Assembly: GCF_028682175.1 (NCBI RefSeq)
Contig: NZ_JANHKS010000022.1
Location: 25,906 to 89,905, forward strand
Reading direction: 5' to 3'
Origin: Pseudomonas putida
Lineage (GTDB): Bacteria > Pseudomonadota > Gammaproteobacteria > Pseudomonadales > Pseudomonadaceae
Length of the DNA: 64,000 nt
A model generated the notes under the pieces. It was not told the DNA's origin. It did not search any database and was given only the letters and a program-made list of their open reading frames with translations. The position numbers and the translations under genes are program-made. This document shows positions 8,494 to 17,278 of the stretch, in pieces. The stretch's first letter is position 1. Every line of letters starts with the position of its first letter.

Positions 8494-9531
8494 ATGACCC
8501 TTGCAGTCCAGTTCACCCACGTTTCCCGTCAGTTCGGCGAAGTGAAGGCCGTTGACCGGGTTTCCATCGATATCAAGGACGGCGAGTTCTTTTCCATGCT
8601 CGGCCCCTCGGGCTCGGGCAAGACCACCTGCCTGCGCCTGATCGCAGGCTTCGAGCAGCCCAGTGCAGGCTCGATCCGCATTCACGGCGAGGAAGCCGCA
8701 GGACTCCCGCCCTACGAGCGTGACGTCAACACCGTGTTTCAGGACTACGCCCTGTTCCCCCACATGAACGTGCGCGACAACGTCGCCTATGGTCTGAAGG
8801 TCAAAGGCGTGGGCAAGAGTGAACGCCTGGCCCGCGCCGAAGAAGCCCTGGGCATGGTTGCCTTGGGCGGGTACGGCGATCGCAAGCCGGTGCAACTTTC
8901 GGGCGGTCAGCGCCAGCGTGTGGCCCTGGCCCGCGCACTGGTCAATCGCCCTCGCGTGTTGCTGCTGGACGAACCCCTCGGCGCCCTCGACCTGAAGCTG
9001 CGCGAGCAGATGCAGAGCGAGCTGAAAAAGCTCCAGCGCCAGTTGGGCATCACCTTCATCTTCGTTACCCACGACCAGACTGAAGCGCTGTCGATGTCCG
9101 ACCGCGTGGCGGTGTTCAACAAGGGCCGCATCGAGCAGGTCGATACCCCGCGCAACCTGTACATGAAGCCGGCCACCACTTTCGTCGCCGAATTCGTCGG
9201 CACCTCCAACGTGCTGCGCGGCGAACTGGCGCAACACCTCAGTGGCAAACCCAACGCGTTCTCGATTCGCCCCGAACACATCCGCTTTGCCGATGGCCCT
9301 GTGGGCAGTCACGAGATCGAAGTCAGCGGCCTGCTCCACGACATTCAGTATCAGGGGAGCGCCACCCGCTACGAGCTGAAACTGGACAACGGCCAGACCC
9401 TGAGCGTCAGCCAGGCCAACACCCAGTGGCTGGACACCAGCGCTCAGCACCAGCCCGGCCAGCGCGTCACCGCACGCTGGGCACGGGAGGCGATGATCCC
9501 GCTGCATGACACCGTTGCCGAGGCCCAGTGA
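8494..9531 (+). CDS. ydcT: Polyamine ABC transporter ATP-binding protein (YdcT)
   Basis: Cytoplasmic ATPase powering the YdcSTUV importer. 345 residues with Walker A GPSGSGKTT (about 37-45), signature LSGGQRQRVALARAL, Walker B VLLLDEPLGALD and switch histidine FVTHDQTEALS, followed by a C-terminal TOBE domain (from about 260), as in PotA-type ATPases. ATG 8494 is preceded by GGAG. The stop lies just before the ydcU start (TGAGATG), indicating coupling. Confidence 0.93.
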   Translation: MTLAVQFTHVSRQFGEVKAVDRVSIDIKDGEFFSMLGPSGSGKTTCLRLIAGFEQPSAGSIRIHGEEAAGLPPYERDVNTVFQDYALFPHMNVRDNVAYGLKVKGVGKSERLARAEEALGMVALGGYGDRKPVQLSGGQRQRVALARALVNRPRVLLLDEPLGALDLKLREQMQSELKKLQRQLGITFIFVTHDQTEALSMSDRVAVFNKGRIEQVDTPRNLYMKPATTFVAEFVGTSNVLRGELAQHLSGKPNAFSIRPEHIRFADGPVGSHEIEVSGLLHDIQYQGSATRYELKLDNGQTLSVSQANTQWLDTSAQHQPGQRVTARWAREAMIPLHDTVAEAQ

Positions 9532-9532
9532 G

Positions 9533-10483
9533 ATGAGCCAGACACTCGCCCATTCAGCGCCGGTACCGGGGCAATCGCCCATGCGGCGCTTCTCCAGCCT
9601 GCTGTACCGACGGCCCAACCTGTACCTGTCGCTGCTGCTGATTCCGCCGCTGCTGTGGTTCGGCGCGATCTACCTCGGCTCGCTGCTGACCCTGCTGTGG
9701 CAGGGTTTCTACACCTTCGACGACTTCAGCATGACGGTCACCCCGGACCTGACGCTGGTCAACTTCGGCGCACTGTTCAACCCGTCGAACTTCGACGTGA
9801 TCCAGCGCACGCTGACCATGGCCATCGCCGTGTCCATCGCCAGCGCCATCGTCGCCTTTCCCATCGCCTACTACATGGCGCGCTACACCACGGGCAAGAC
9901 CAAGGCGTTTTTCTACATCGCGGTGATGATGCCGATGTGGGCCAGCTACATCGTCAAGGCCTACGCCTGGACCCTGCTGCTGGCCAAGGGCGGCGTGGCA
10001 CAGTGGTTCGTCCAGCACCTGGGGCTGGAGCCGGTGTTGCAAGTGATCCTGGGGATTCCGGGCGTGGGCGGAAGCACCTTGTCGACCTCGCATCTGGGGC
10101 GGTTTCTGGTGTTCGTCTACATCTGGCTGCCGTTCATGATCCTGCCGATCCAGGCCTCCCTCGAACGCCTGCCGCCCTCGCTGCTGCAAGCCTCGGCGGA
10201 CCTGGGCGCCAAACCTCGGCAGACCTTCATGCAGGTGATCCTGCCGCTGTCGGTGCCGGGCATTGCCGCGGGTTCGATCTTCACCTTTTCGCTGACCCTG
10301 GGCGACTTCATCGTGCCGCAACTGATCGGCCCGCCCGGCTACTTCATCGGCAGCATGGTTTACGCGCAGCAAGGCGCCATCGGCAACATGCCCATGGCCG
10401 CAGCCTTCACGCTGGTGCCCATCGTGCTGATCGCCATTTACCTGTCCATCGTCAAGCGACTGGGAGCTTTCGATGCGCTCTAA
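9533..10483 (+). CDS. ydcU: Polyamine ABC transporter permease (YdcU)
   Basis: Inner-membrane permease of the importer, 316 residues. An N-terminal membrane segment (LYLSLLLIPPLLWFGAIYLG) is followed by a cluster of five to six further segments, with the EAA-loop-like SLLQASADLGAKPRQTF (about 215-235) that contacts the ATPase. ATG 9533 lies 1 nt after the ydcT stop. An earlier in-frame start inside ydcT is not needed. It overlaps ydcV by 11 nt. Confidence 0.92.
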   Translation: MSQTLAHSAPVPGQSPMRRFSSLLYRRPNLYLSLLLIPPLLWFGAIYLGSLLTLLWQGFYTFDDFSMTVTPDLTLVNFGALFNPSNFDVIQRTLTMAIAVSIASAIVAFPIAYYMARYTTGKTKAFFYIAVMMPMWASYIVKAYAWTLLLAKGGVAQWFVQHLGLEPVLQVILGIPGVGGSTLSTSHLGRFLVFVYIWLPFMILPIQASLERLPPSLLQASADLGAKPRQTFMQVILPLSVPGIAAGSIFTFSLTLGDFIVPQLIGPPGYFIGSMVYAQQGAIGNMPMAAAFTLVPIVLIAIYLSIVKRLGAFDAL

Positions 10484-11303
10484 GCCGGTTATCAAACAAG
10501 GCGATCAGGCCTCATGGGGCCTGAAAATCGCCGCTTGGGGCGGGCTGGTGTTCCTGCACTTCCCGATCCTGATCATCTTCCTGTACGCCTTCAACACCGA
10601 GGACGCAGCCTTCAGCTTCCCGCCTCAAGGGTTTACCTTGAAGTGGTTCAGCGTGGCGTTCTCGCGGCCCGATGTGCTGGAGTCGATCAAGCTGTCGCTG
10701 CAGATCGCCTGCGTCGCCACGCTGATCGCCCTGGTGCTCGGCACACTGGCGTCGGCGGCGTTGTATCGCCGGGACTTCTTCGGCAAGGACGGCATCTCGC
10801 TGATGCTGATCCTGCCCATCGCCCTGCCCGGCATCATCACGGGGCTTGCGCTGTTGTCGGCGTTCAAGACGCTGGGCATCGAACCCGGGATGTTCACCAT
10901 CATCGTCGGCCACGCGACCTTCTGCGTGGTGATCGTCTACAACAACGTCATCGCCCGCCTGCGCCGAACGTCCCACAGCCTGATCGAGGCGTCGATGGAC
11001 CTGGGGGCCGACGGCTGGCAAACCTTCCGCTACATCATCATGCCCAACCTGGGTTCGGCGCTGCTGGCCGGCGGCATGTTGGCGTTCGCGCTGTCGTTCG
11101 ACGAAATCATCGTCACCACCTTTACCGCAGGGCATGAACGCACCCTGCCGATCTGGCTGCTCAACCAGCTCAGCCGCCCTCGCGACGTACCGGTGACCAA
11201 CGTCGTCGCGATGCTGGTGATGACCGTGACCATGCTGCCGATTCTCGGCGCCTATTACCTGACCCGCGGCGGCGAAAGCGTGGCCGGCAGCGGCGGGAAA
11301 TGA
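10473..11303 (+). CDS. ydcV: Polyamine ABC transporter permease (YdcV)
   Basis: Second permease subunit, 276 residues, six predicted membrane helices. The EAA motif reads SLIEASMDLGADGWQTF (about 168-185). It starts inside the ydcU end (11-nt overlap), so the two permeases are probably made in equal amounts. The order S-T-U-V followed by patD is the same as in E. coli, which supports the symbols. Confidence 0.92.
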   Translation: MRSKPVIKQGDQASWGLKIAAWGGLVFLHFPILIIFLYAFNTEDAAFSFPPQGFTLKWFSVAFSRPDVLESIKLSLQIACVATLIALVLGTLASAALYRRDFFGKDGISLMLILPIALPGIITGLALLSAFKTLGIEPGMFTIIVGHATFCVVIVYNNVIARLRRTSHSLIEASMDLGADGWQTFRYIIMPNLGSALLAGGMLAFALSFDEIIVTTFTAGHERTLPIWLLNQLSRPRDVPVTNVVAMLVMTVTMLPILGAYYLTRGGESVAGSGGK

Positions 11304-11327
11304 CGTAGCTGCGGACAACAAACATCC

Positions 11328-11420
11328 CCTGTGGGAGCGAGCTTGCTCGCGAAGAGGCCGACAGATCCAACGCATATGCCGGCCGGCAGATTGCCTTCGC
11401 GAGCAAGCTCGCTCCCACAG
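11328..11420. repeat. REPIN, class I (GTGGGAGCGAGC type)
   Basis: CCTGTGGGAGCGAGCTTGCT and the inverted copy ending GCAAGCTCGCTCCCACAG. It lies between ydcV and the second patD and ends only about 35 bp before the patD start codon. Confidence 0.9.
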
Positions 11421-11454
11421 AAACACAACAATGAGTCTGGAGAGGACAAACCCC

Positions 11455-12879
11455 ATGCAAACCAAACTGCTGATCAACGGCCATCTGGTCGCCGGTGAAG
11501 GTCCCGCGCAACCGGTGTTCAACCCCGCGCTGGGGCGTGTGCTGGTGGAAATCAACGAAGCCACCGAAGGCCAGGTCGACACCGCCGTGCGCGCCGCCGA
11601 TGCCGCGTTCGAAAGCTGGTCGCAGACCGCGCCGAAAGACCGCTCGCTGCTGTTGCTCAAACTGGCCGACGCCATCGACGCCAATGCCGAAGAACTGGCG
11701 CGCCTTGAGTCGGACAACTGCGGCAAGCCTTATCATGCCGCGCTGAACGATGAGCTGCCGGCAATTGCCGATGTGTTCCGCTTCTTCGCCGGGGCCAGCC
11801 GCTGCATGGGCGGCTCGGCGGCGGGTGAATACCTGCCCGGCCACACCTCGATGATCCGCCGCGACCCGGTAGGCGTGATCGCCTCCATCGCACCCTGGAA
11901 CTACCCGCTGATGATGGTGGCCTGGAAGATCGCCCCTGCCCTGGCTGCCGGCAATACCGTGGTGCTGAAGCCGTCCGAGCAGACCCCGCTCACCGCGCTG
12001 CGCCTGGTGGAGCTGGCCAACGACATCTTCCCGGCTGGCGTGCTCAACCTGGTGTTCGGCCGCGGGCAGACCGTCGGCAATCCGCTGGTCACCCACCCGA
12101 AGGTGCGCATGGTGTCGCTGACAGGCTCCATCGCCACCGGCTCGCACATCATTTCCAGCACCGCCGACAGCGTCAAACGCATGCACATGGAATTGGGCGG
12201 CAAGGCCCCGGTGATCATCTTCGACGACGCCGACATCGACGCCGCGGTCGAGGGCATTCGTACCTTCGGCTTCTACAACGCAGGCCAGGACTGCACCGCC
12301 GCCTGCCGCATCTACGCGCAGAAGGGCATCTACGAGAAGTTCGTCGAGAAGCTCGGCGAGGCGGTCAGCACCATCAAGGTCGGCCAGCAGGATGATCCTG
12401 AAACCGAACTCGGCCCGCTCATCACCGCGCAACATCGCGACCGCGTGACCGGCTTCGTCGAGCGCGCCGTGGCGCAATCCCACACCCGCCTGGTGACCGG
12501 CGGCAAGGCCATCGAGGGCAACGGTTTCTTCTTCCAGCCAACGGTGATCGCCGACGTGCAGCAGGACGATGAAATCGTGCGCCGGGAAGTGTTCGGGCCG
12601 GTGGTGTCGGTCACGCAGTTCGACGATGAAGCACAGGTGCTGGGCTGGGCCAATGACTCGGACTACGGCCTGGCGTCGTCCGTCTGGACCCAGGACGTGG
12701 GCCGCGCCCACCGGCTGTCTGCGCGCCTGCAGTACGGCTGCACCTGGGTAAACACCCACTTCATGCTGGTCAGCGAAATGCCCCACGGCGGGCAGAAGCT
12801 GTCTGGTTATGGGAAGGACATGTCGATGTACGGGCTGGAGGATTACACCACGGTGCGGCATGTGATGTTCAAGCACTGA
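11455..12879 (+). CDS. patD: Gamma-aminobutyraldehyde dehydrogenase (PatD)
   Basis: Oxidises 4-aminobutanal to GABA with NAD in putrescine breakdown. 474 residues, the length of E. coli PatD (474). Start MQTKLLINGHLVAGEG is chosen because GGAG lies about 10 nt upstream of ATG 11455; an in-frame ATG 24 nt earlier has no such site. General base E246 in MELGGK, catalytic C280 in NAGQDCTAAC. The C-terminus MSEMPHGGQKLSGYGKDM and the GLEDYTxVRHVM ending follow E. coli PatD closely. This is therefore the better orthologue, while the 5507 copy is a diverged paralogue. It lies downstream of ydcV, separated by a REPIN. Confidence 0.92.
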   Translation: MQTKLLINGHLVAGEGPAQPVFNPALGRVLVEINEATEGQVDTAVRAADAAFESWSQTAPKDRSLLLLKLADAIDANAEELARLESDNCGKPYHAALNDELPAIADVFRFFAGASRCMGGSAAGEYLPGHTSMIRRDPVGVIASIAPWNYPLMMVAWKIAPALAAGNTVVLKPSEQTPLTALRLVELANDIFPAGVLNLVFGRGQTVGNPLVTHPKVRMVSLTGSIATGSHIISSTADSVKRMHMELGGKAPVIIFDDADIDAAVEGIRTFGFYNAGQDCTAACRIYAQKGIYEKFVEKLGEAVSTIKVGQQDDPETELGPLITAQHRDRVTGFVERAVAQSHTRLVTGGKAIEGNGFFFQPTVIADVQQDDEIVRREVFGPVVSVTQFDDEAQVLGWANDSDYGLASSVWTQDVGRAHRLSARLQYGCTWVNTHFMLVSEMPHGGQKLSGYGKDMSMYGLEDYTTVRHVMFKH

Positions 12880-12885
12880 TCAACT

Positions 12886-12978
12886 CTTGTAGGAGCGCGC
12901 TTGCCCGCGATGGCAGTGTGTCAGTCGACACATCAGGTGCAGACGTACCGCAATCGCGGGCAAGCGCGCTCCTACAAG
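12886..12978. repeat. REPIN, class I
   Basis: CTTGTAGGAGCGCGCTTGCC with an inverted copy ending AAGCGCGCTCCTACAAG, between patD and the permease gene. With the elements at 5383, 8314 and 11328, most of the larger junctions in the polyamine block carry a REPIN. Confidence 0.9.
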
Positions 12979-13109
12979 GCAACATATTCCAACGATCATT
13001 CGCGCTACCGGCAACGGCTTTAAAACAATAACCACCGATCCTGGCTGGCCCTCGCGGCACAGCCACGGGTTCGGCCATCCAAAATCTGCCGATTTTCTGG
13101 AGAAACACC

Positions 13110-14588
13110 ATGAGCAGCGTCCCTGTTCCACCGGCCGCCGACCACGACGCCGAGCAACTGAGAAAACTGGGCTACACGTCCAACTTCAACCGCAGCATGA
13201 CCCTCTGGGAAAACTTCGCGCTGGGCTTTACCTACCTGTCGCCGGTCGTCGGCGTCTACACCCTGTTCGGACTGTGCCTGGCCGCAGGCGGGCCGCCGAT
13301 GTTCTGGGCCTATCTGCTGGTGGGCATCGGCCAGATGCTGGTGTGCCTGGTGTTCGGCGAAGTGGTCTCGCAATTCCCCATCTCCGGCGGCGTATACCCT
13401 TGGGCACGGCGCCTGGTGGGCAAGCGCTGGGCGTGGATGGTCGGCTGGATCTACTCCATTGCCCTGTGCGTGACCATCGCCGCCGTGGCGGTGGGTGCAG
13501 GTCCCTACCTGGCGGCCATGATGGGCTTCGAACCGAGCGCCAACACCAACATCGTCATCGCTCTGGTGCTGACGCTGTTCGCCACGCTGGTCAACCTGAG
13601 CGGCACCAAGGTACTGTCGCGCATCGCCATGTTCGGCTTTCTCTGCGAGCTGATCGGTGCGGTGCTGGTGGGCGGCTACCTGCTGATCTTCGAGCGTCAT
13701 CAGCCGCTGAGCGTGTTCTTCAACACCTTCGATATCCGCATCGACGGCTCTTACCTGCCGGCCTTCCTCACCGCCTCCCTGGCCGGGATGTTCCTTTATT
13801 ACGGCTTCGAAGCCTGTGGCGACGTCGCCGAAGAAACGCCCAACCCGAGCAAACAGATCCCGCGCGCCATGCGCATGACCATCTGGATCGGCGGCGCCGC
13901 CGCGATGTTCGCCTGCCTGGCGCTGATCCTCGCCGTGCCGGACATGAACGCCGTCATCAACGGCACCGACAAGGACCCGGTCACCACCATCCTCAGCAAT
14001 GCCTTCGGCGTGACCGGCTCCAAAGTGGTGATGGCGATCGTCATGGTCTCGTTCATCTCCTGCGTCATCAGCCTGCAAGCCGCCGCCAGCCGGTTGCTGT
14101 ACGCCTACGCCCGGGATGAAATGATCATCGGCAGCCACCTGCTCAAACGCATCTCGCCCAACACCCAAGTGCCGGTCGCTGCGCTGTTCGTCTCCGGCGT
14201 GCTGCCCGCGATCATCATCTGCATGGGCTTCGTGCTGCAGGACGCCGTCGCCACCATCGTCAGCTTCGCGGCCATCGGCATCTACCTCGCGTTCCAGATG
14301 ATCGTCCTCGCCGCCCTCTTCGCCCGCATGCGCGGCTGGGTCCCGAGTGGCCAGTTCAGCATGGGCAAATGGGGCCTGCCGGTGAACCTCGGCGCGCTGA
14401 TCTACGGCGTGCTGGCGATCATCAACATGGCCTGGCCGCGCACCCCGGATGCGGCGTGGTACATCAATTACTCGATGGTGCTGACCACCGTGATCGTCAT
14501 CGCCCTGGGGCTGATCTACATGTGGATCGGCCGGCCGTATGACCACGGGACTGCGCCAGCCGGGGATGCGTGGAAGAGCGGGAGGTGA
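13110..14588 (+). CDS. APC-superfamily amino acid/amine permease
   Basis: Inner-membrane secondary transporter of 492 residues with about 12 hydrophobic segments. The N-terminus LGYTSNFNRSMTLWENFALG and the segment SPVVGVYTLFG resemble the amino acid/choline/GABA branch of the APC family. Consensus parts seen: FPISGGVYPWARRLVG and GFEACGDVAEETPNPSKQIP. ATG 13110 follows TTCTGGAG. The substrate cannot be read from sequence; position after patD suggests an amine, GABA or related amino acid. A strong hairpin (14625-14656) ends the unit. Confidence 0.85.
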   Translation: MSSVPVPPAADHDAEQLRKLGYTSNFNRSMTLWENFALGFTYLSPVVGVYTLFGLCLAAGGPPMFWAYLLVGIGQMLVCLVFGEVVSQFPISGGVYPWARRLVGKRWAWMVGWIYSIALCVTIAAVAVGAGPYLAAMMGFEPSANTNIVIALVLTLFATLVNLSGTKVLSRIAMFGFLCELIGAVLVGGYLLIFERHQPLSVFFNTFDIRIDGSYLPAFLTASLAGMFLYYGFEACGDVAEETPNPSKQIPRAMRMTIWIGGAAAMFACLALILAVPDMNAVINGTDKDPVTTILSNAFGVTGSKVVMAIVMVSFISCVISLQAAASRLLYAYARDEMIIGSHLLKRISPNTQVPVAALFVSGVLPAIIICMGFVLQDAVATIVSFAAIGIYLAFQMIVLAALFARMRGWVPSGQFSMGKWGLPVNLGALIYGVLAIINMAWPRTPDAAWYINYSMVLTTVIVIALGLIYMWIGRPYDHGTAPAGDAWKSGR

Positions 14589-14624
14589 CATAAGTGCCTG
14601 CTTGAACAACGCGAGGACAAATTC

Positions 14625-14656
14625 GGACGTGAGACACATCTCACGTCCCCTTTTCC
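14625..14656 (+). terminator. Rho-independent terminator after the permease gene
   Basis: Perfect 10-bp stem GGACGTGAGA/TCTCACGTCC with loop CACA, followed by CCTTTTCC. The U-tract is imperfect. Confidence 0.75.
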
Positions 14657-14703
14657 TACAAACCGGCCCTTGGTTATAATTCGGCGGTATCATATTTTGA
14701 TAC
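14652..14703 (+). promoter_or_regulatory. hicAB promoter with overlapping palindromic operator
   Basis: A perfect -10 TATAAT (14675-14680), a weak -35 at 14652-14657, then the palindrome GTATCA-N5-TGATAC (14687-14703) placed at the predicted transcription start and ending 1 nt before the hicA ATG. HicB proteins with DNA-binding C-termini repress their own operon at such sites, so autoregulation is a good inference. Confidence 0.7.
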
Positions 14704-14704
14704 T

Positions 14705-14959
14705 ATGAATACCAGACAAGCCAAGACCTTAAAAATCATCTTTTCCAGGCCTGTTCCCAGCACGCTGGAATGGAGCCGAATCGAGGCTCTGTTCCATGCA
14801 CTGGGCGCAAGAAGCATCGAAGGAAATGGTTCCAGGGTTCGATTCGAACTCAACGGGGTGGTGGCCACATTCCACCGCCCTCACCCAGACAAGGAAGCCA
14901 AACCGTATCAGATTCGTGATGCGCGAACGTTCCTGGAGCAAGCAGGAGTTACCCCATGA
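14705..14959 (+). CDS. hicA: HicA-family type II toxin (mRNA interferase)
   Basis: 84-residue basic protein. HicA toxins have a double-stranded-RNA-binding-like fold with a catalytic histidine and cleave mRNA during translation. Seen: an N-terminal basic segment, SRIEALFHALGA, then GSRVRFELNGVVATFHRPHP with the expected histidine in HRPHP (family HRPH), and an end reading FLEQAGVTP. There is no clear Shine-Dalgarno site before ATG 14705. It overlaps hicB by 4 nt. Toxin-first order is normal for hicAB. Confidence 0.9.
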   Translation: MNTRQAKTLKIIFSRPVPSTLEWSRIEALFHALGARSIEGNGSRVRFELNGVVATFHRPHPDKEAKPYQIRDARTFLEQAGVTP

Positions 14960-15288
14960 ACATCATGAATTACAAGGGATACGCAGCCCGAATCAACTAC
15001 AGCGACGAAGATGGTCTGTTCGTGGGACACGTTGCCGGCGTCCGCGATGTCATCGGTTTTCACGGTGAGTCCGTCCATGAGCTGCGGGCAGCCTTCGAAG
15101 AAGCGGTCGACGATTATCTCGATACTTGTGCGAAGCTGGGCCGCGCACCACAAAAAACCTATTCCGGGAAATTGAGCCTGCGCCTGGAGCCCGCGCTTCA
15201 CGCCAGCGTCGCGTGCAAGGCTGAGCTTGCTCACAAAAGCATCAATCAGTGGGTCAGCGATTTGCTCTGTCACGCCACGCAAACCTGA
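14956..15288 (+). CDS. hicB: HicB-family antitoxin
   Basis: Antitoxin that binds HicA and probably represses the operon. 110 residues: an N-terminal partially degraded RNase H-like domain (KGYAARINYSDEDGLFVGHV) and a C-terminal ribbon-helix-helix-like DNA-binding part (GKLSLRLEPALHASVACKAE). The RHH end implies recognition of the palindrome at 14687-14703. It is translationally coupled to hicA. Confidence 0.9.
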   Translation: MNIMNYKGYAARINYSDEDGLFVGHVAGVRDVIGFHGESVHELRAAFEEAVDDYLDTCAKLGRAPQKTYSGKLSLRLEPALHASVACKAELAHKSINQWVSDLLCHATQT

Positions 15289-15309
15289 TTTTAATTTGAT
15301 ATCACCCGC

Positions 15310-15371
15310 AACCCCTGAACGTTCCCATGGTCAACAGTGAATGCGCTGCTTTGGATGGGCAGGGGTTTTTT
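15310..15371 (+). terminator. Bulged terminator hairpin after hicAB
   Basis: Stem AACCCCTG (15310-15317) with CAGGGGTT (15360-15367), stacked on CCCAT/ATGGG (15324-15328/15355-15359) with a 6-nt bulge, and a run of six T's ending at 15371. Confidence 0.65.
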
Positions 15372-15494
15372 GGCACTCATATGATGGCCAAATCGCTTAA
15401 AGCCTCATCCAACAACCATTCAATTGGATATGAATGGCAGGGACTCTTTCGATCCGGCTCCGTATACTGATTTCTTCTGACTGGAGCCTGTCCG

Positions 15495-17078
15495 TTGACC
15501 AGATACCCCCGCTTCCCCGCAGGTGACAGTCAGGCTGGTCTCACGCTCAGGCAGATCGACTTGAGCGCAGAGCTGAGTTGCCTGTGGGAGATTTCTCCGG
15601 ACTTGCTGGCGATGGTCGATCCCAATGGCTTGTTCCTACGGGTCAGTCCTGCCTGGACGACGGTCCTGGGTTACCAATCACACGAACTGGTCGGCACTCA
15701 TGTCACGAGCCTGGCTCATCCGGACGACGTGCACGCCACCGAGTCAGCGCTGACCCAGGCCACCAGCGGCGTTCTGCCATTGTTCGAGAATCGCTACCGG
15801 CACAAGGACGGTTCCTACCGCTGGATCGGCTGGACCGCAGCGCCCGACCACGGCCTGATCTTCGCCCTGGGCAAGGACATGAGCGCCGAGAAAGAGCGAT
15901 CGGCTGCCCTGCGCGCCGCCGAAGATGCGTTGCGCCAATCGCAGAAAATGGAAGCGGTCGGACAGTTGACCGGTGGCCTGGCCCATGACTTCAACAACCT
16001 GCTGATGGGCATCAGCGGCAATATCGAATTGCTCAAAGGCCGTGTCGCCAAAGGCCGGACCGAGAACCTTGCGCGCTACATCGACTCGGCCCTGGAAGGC
16101 TCACGCCGGGCCGCTGCGTTGACCCATCGCCTGCTGGCATTTTCACGCAGGCAGACGCTGGATCCGCAACCTGTCGATGTCGATGATCTGGTCGACGGGA
16201 TGGCCGAACTGATCAGGCGTACGGTCGGACCTTCCATTGCCATGGACATCATCGCCACGCCAGGGCTGTGGCCAACGCTGGTCGATCTGCATCAGCTGGA
16301 AAACTCCCTGCTCAACCTGTGCCTCAACGCCCGCGACGCCATGCCCGAGGGTGGCCAGGTGCTGATCGAAACCTGCAACACGCAGCTCGACCCGCTACAG
16401 GCCGCCGAGCTGGAGCTGCCTGCCGGGCGTTATGTGATGCTGTGTGTCAGCGACAACGGCTGCGGCATGACCCAGGAGGTGGTCAAGCGCGCTTTCGATC
16501 CGTTTTTCACCACCAAACCCATTGGCATGGGCACGGGGCTGGGGCTTTCGATGACCTACGGCTTTGCCCGTCAGTCCGGCGGTGGCGTGCATATCCATTC
16601 GGTGCCGGGGCGCGGCTCGCGGGTCTGCATCTATCTGCCGGCCTACACCGAGGTGGCCGCGGTGAGCGCTGAACCTCATGCACACCTTGACCCGCTGACA
16701 CACACCAGTGGCGGCGAGACGCTGCTGGTAGTCGATGACGAACCCTCGGTGCGTGCATTGATGATCGAAACGCTGACCGATCAGGGCTACACAGTGCTTG
16801 AGGCGGACACTGGCCCAGGTGCACTGACCATCCTGCAATCGCGCCAGCACATTGACCTGCTGGTTTCGGATGTCGGCCTGCCCGGTGGCATGAATGGCCG
16901 GCAGTTGGCCGACGCGGCGCGGGCATTGCGACCCGGGCTCAAGGTGTTGTTCGTGACCGGTTATGCGGAAAACGCCGCACTGGGGAAGGGACGGCTTGAG
17001 CCGGGGATGCACGTGCTGACCAAACCGTTTTCGATTCCGGTGCTCAGCGAGCGGGTGAAGGGGTTGCTTGAAGGGTGA
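15495..17078 (+). CDS. Soluble PAS-histidine kinase-receiver hybrid
   Basis: 527-residue cytoplasmic sensor kinase. Domains: PAS/PAC (about 28-135; HPDDVHATE and YRHKDGSYRWIGW), HisKA with phospho-accepting H164 in GGLAHDFNNLL, HATPase with N-box NLCLNARDAMPEGG, G1 VSDNGCGM and G2 GTGLGLSM, and a C-terminal receiver (405-525) with DD pair VVDDE and phospho-accepting D459 in LLVSDVGLPG. There are no membrane segments, so the signal is internal. The start is TTG 15495 with TGGAG 9-13 nt upstream; the first ATG (codon 40) would cut into the PAS domain. No response regulator lies next to it, so the output is through an unlinked partner. Confidence 0.88.
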   Translation: MTRYPRFPAGDSQAGLTLRQIDLSAELSCLWEISPDLLAMVDPNGLFLRVSPAWTTVLGYQSHELVGTHVTSLAHPDDVHATESALTQATSGVLPLFENRYRHKDGSYRWIGWTAAPDHGLIFALGKDMSAEKERSAALRAAEDALRQSQKMEAVGQLTGGLAHDFNNLLMGISGNIELLKGRVAKGRTENLARYIDSALEGSRRAAALTHRLLAFSRRQTLDPQPVDVDDLVDGMAELIRRTVGPSIAMDIIATPGLWPTLVDLHQLENSLLNLCLNARDAMPEGGQVLIETCNTQLDPLQAAELELPAGRYVMLCVSDNGCGMTQEVVKRAFDPFFTTKPIGMGTGLGLSMTYGFARQSGGGVHIHSVPGRGSRVCIYLPAYTEVAAVSAEPHAHLDPLTHTSGGETLLVVDDEPSVRALMIETLTDQGYTVLEADTGPGALTILQSRQHIDLLVSDVGLPGGMNGRQLADAARALRPGLKVLFVTGYAENAALGKGRLEPGMHVLTKPFSIPVLSERVKGLLEG

Positions 17079-17095
17079 CCGGTCTTGAGGCCGCC

Positions 17096-17247
17096 CCCGC
17101 CGGCAAGCCGTGCTGCTACGGGTTCGTCCCGAATGACGTGACCACGCGTCTCATTTGTGGGAGCTGGCTTGCCAGCGAATGCTTGGGGTCAGCCGCCATC
17201 ATCGTTGCATGACCCACCGCTTTCGCGGGCGAGCCCGCTCCCACAGT
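17096..17247. repeat. Class II REP and a GTGGGAGCTGGC-type REPIN
   Basis: A single class II REP, CCCGCCGGCAAGCCGTGCTG (from 17096), is followed by a diverged pair: TTTGTGGGAGCTGGCTTGCC (from 17154) and CGCGGGCGAGCCCGCTCCCA. It fills the gap between the convergent kinase and OYE genes. I saw no separate terminator there. Confidence 0.8.
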
Positions 17248-17278
17248 CGTTAGTTTCGCGCACCGTCCTGAGCGCTCT

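Noticed and set aside
13020..14693. Long minus-strand frame opposite the permease
   Set aside because: Histidine- and aspartate-rich antisense composition; the permease on the plus strand has clear family motifs and membrane segments.
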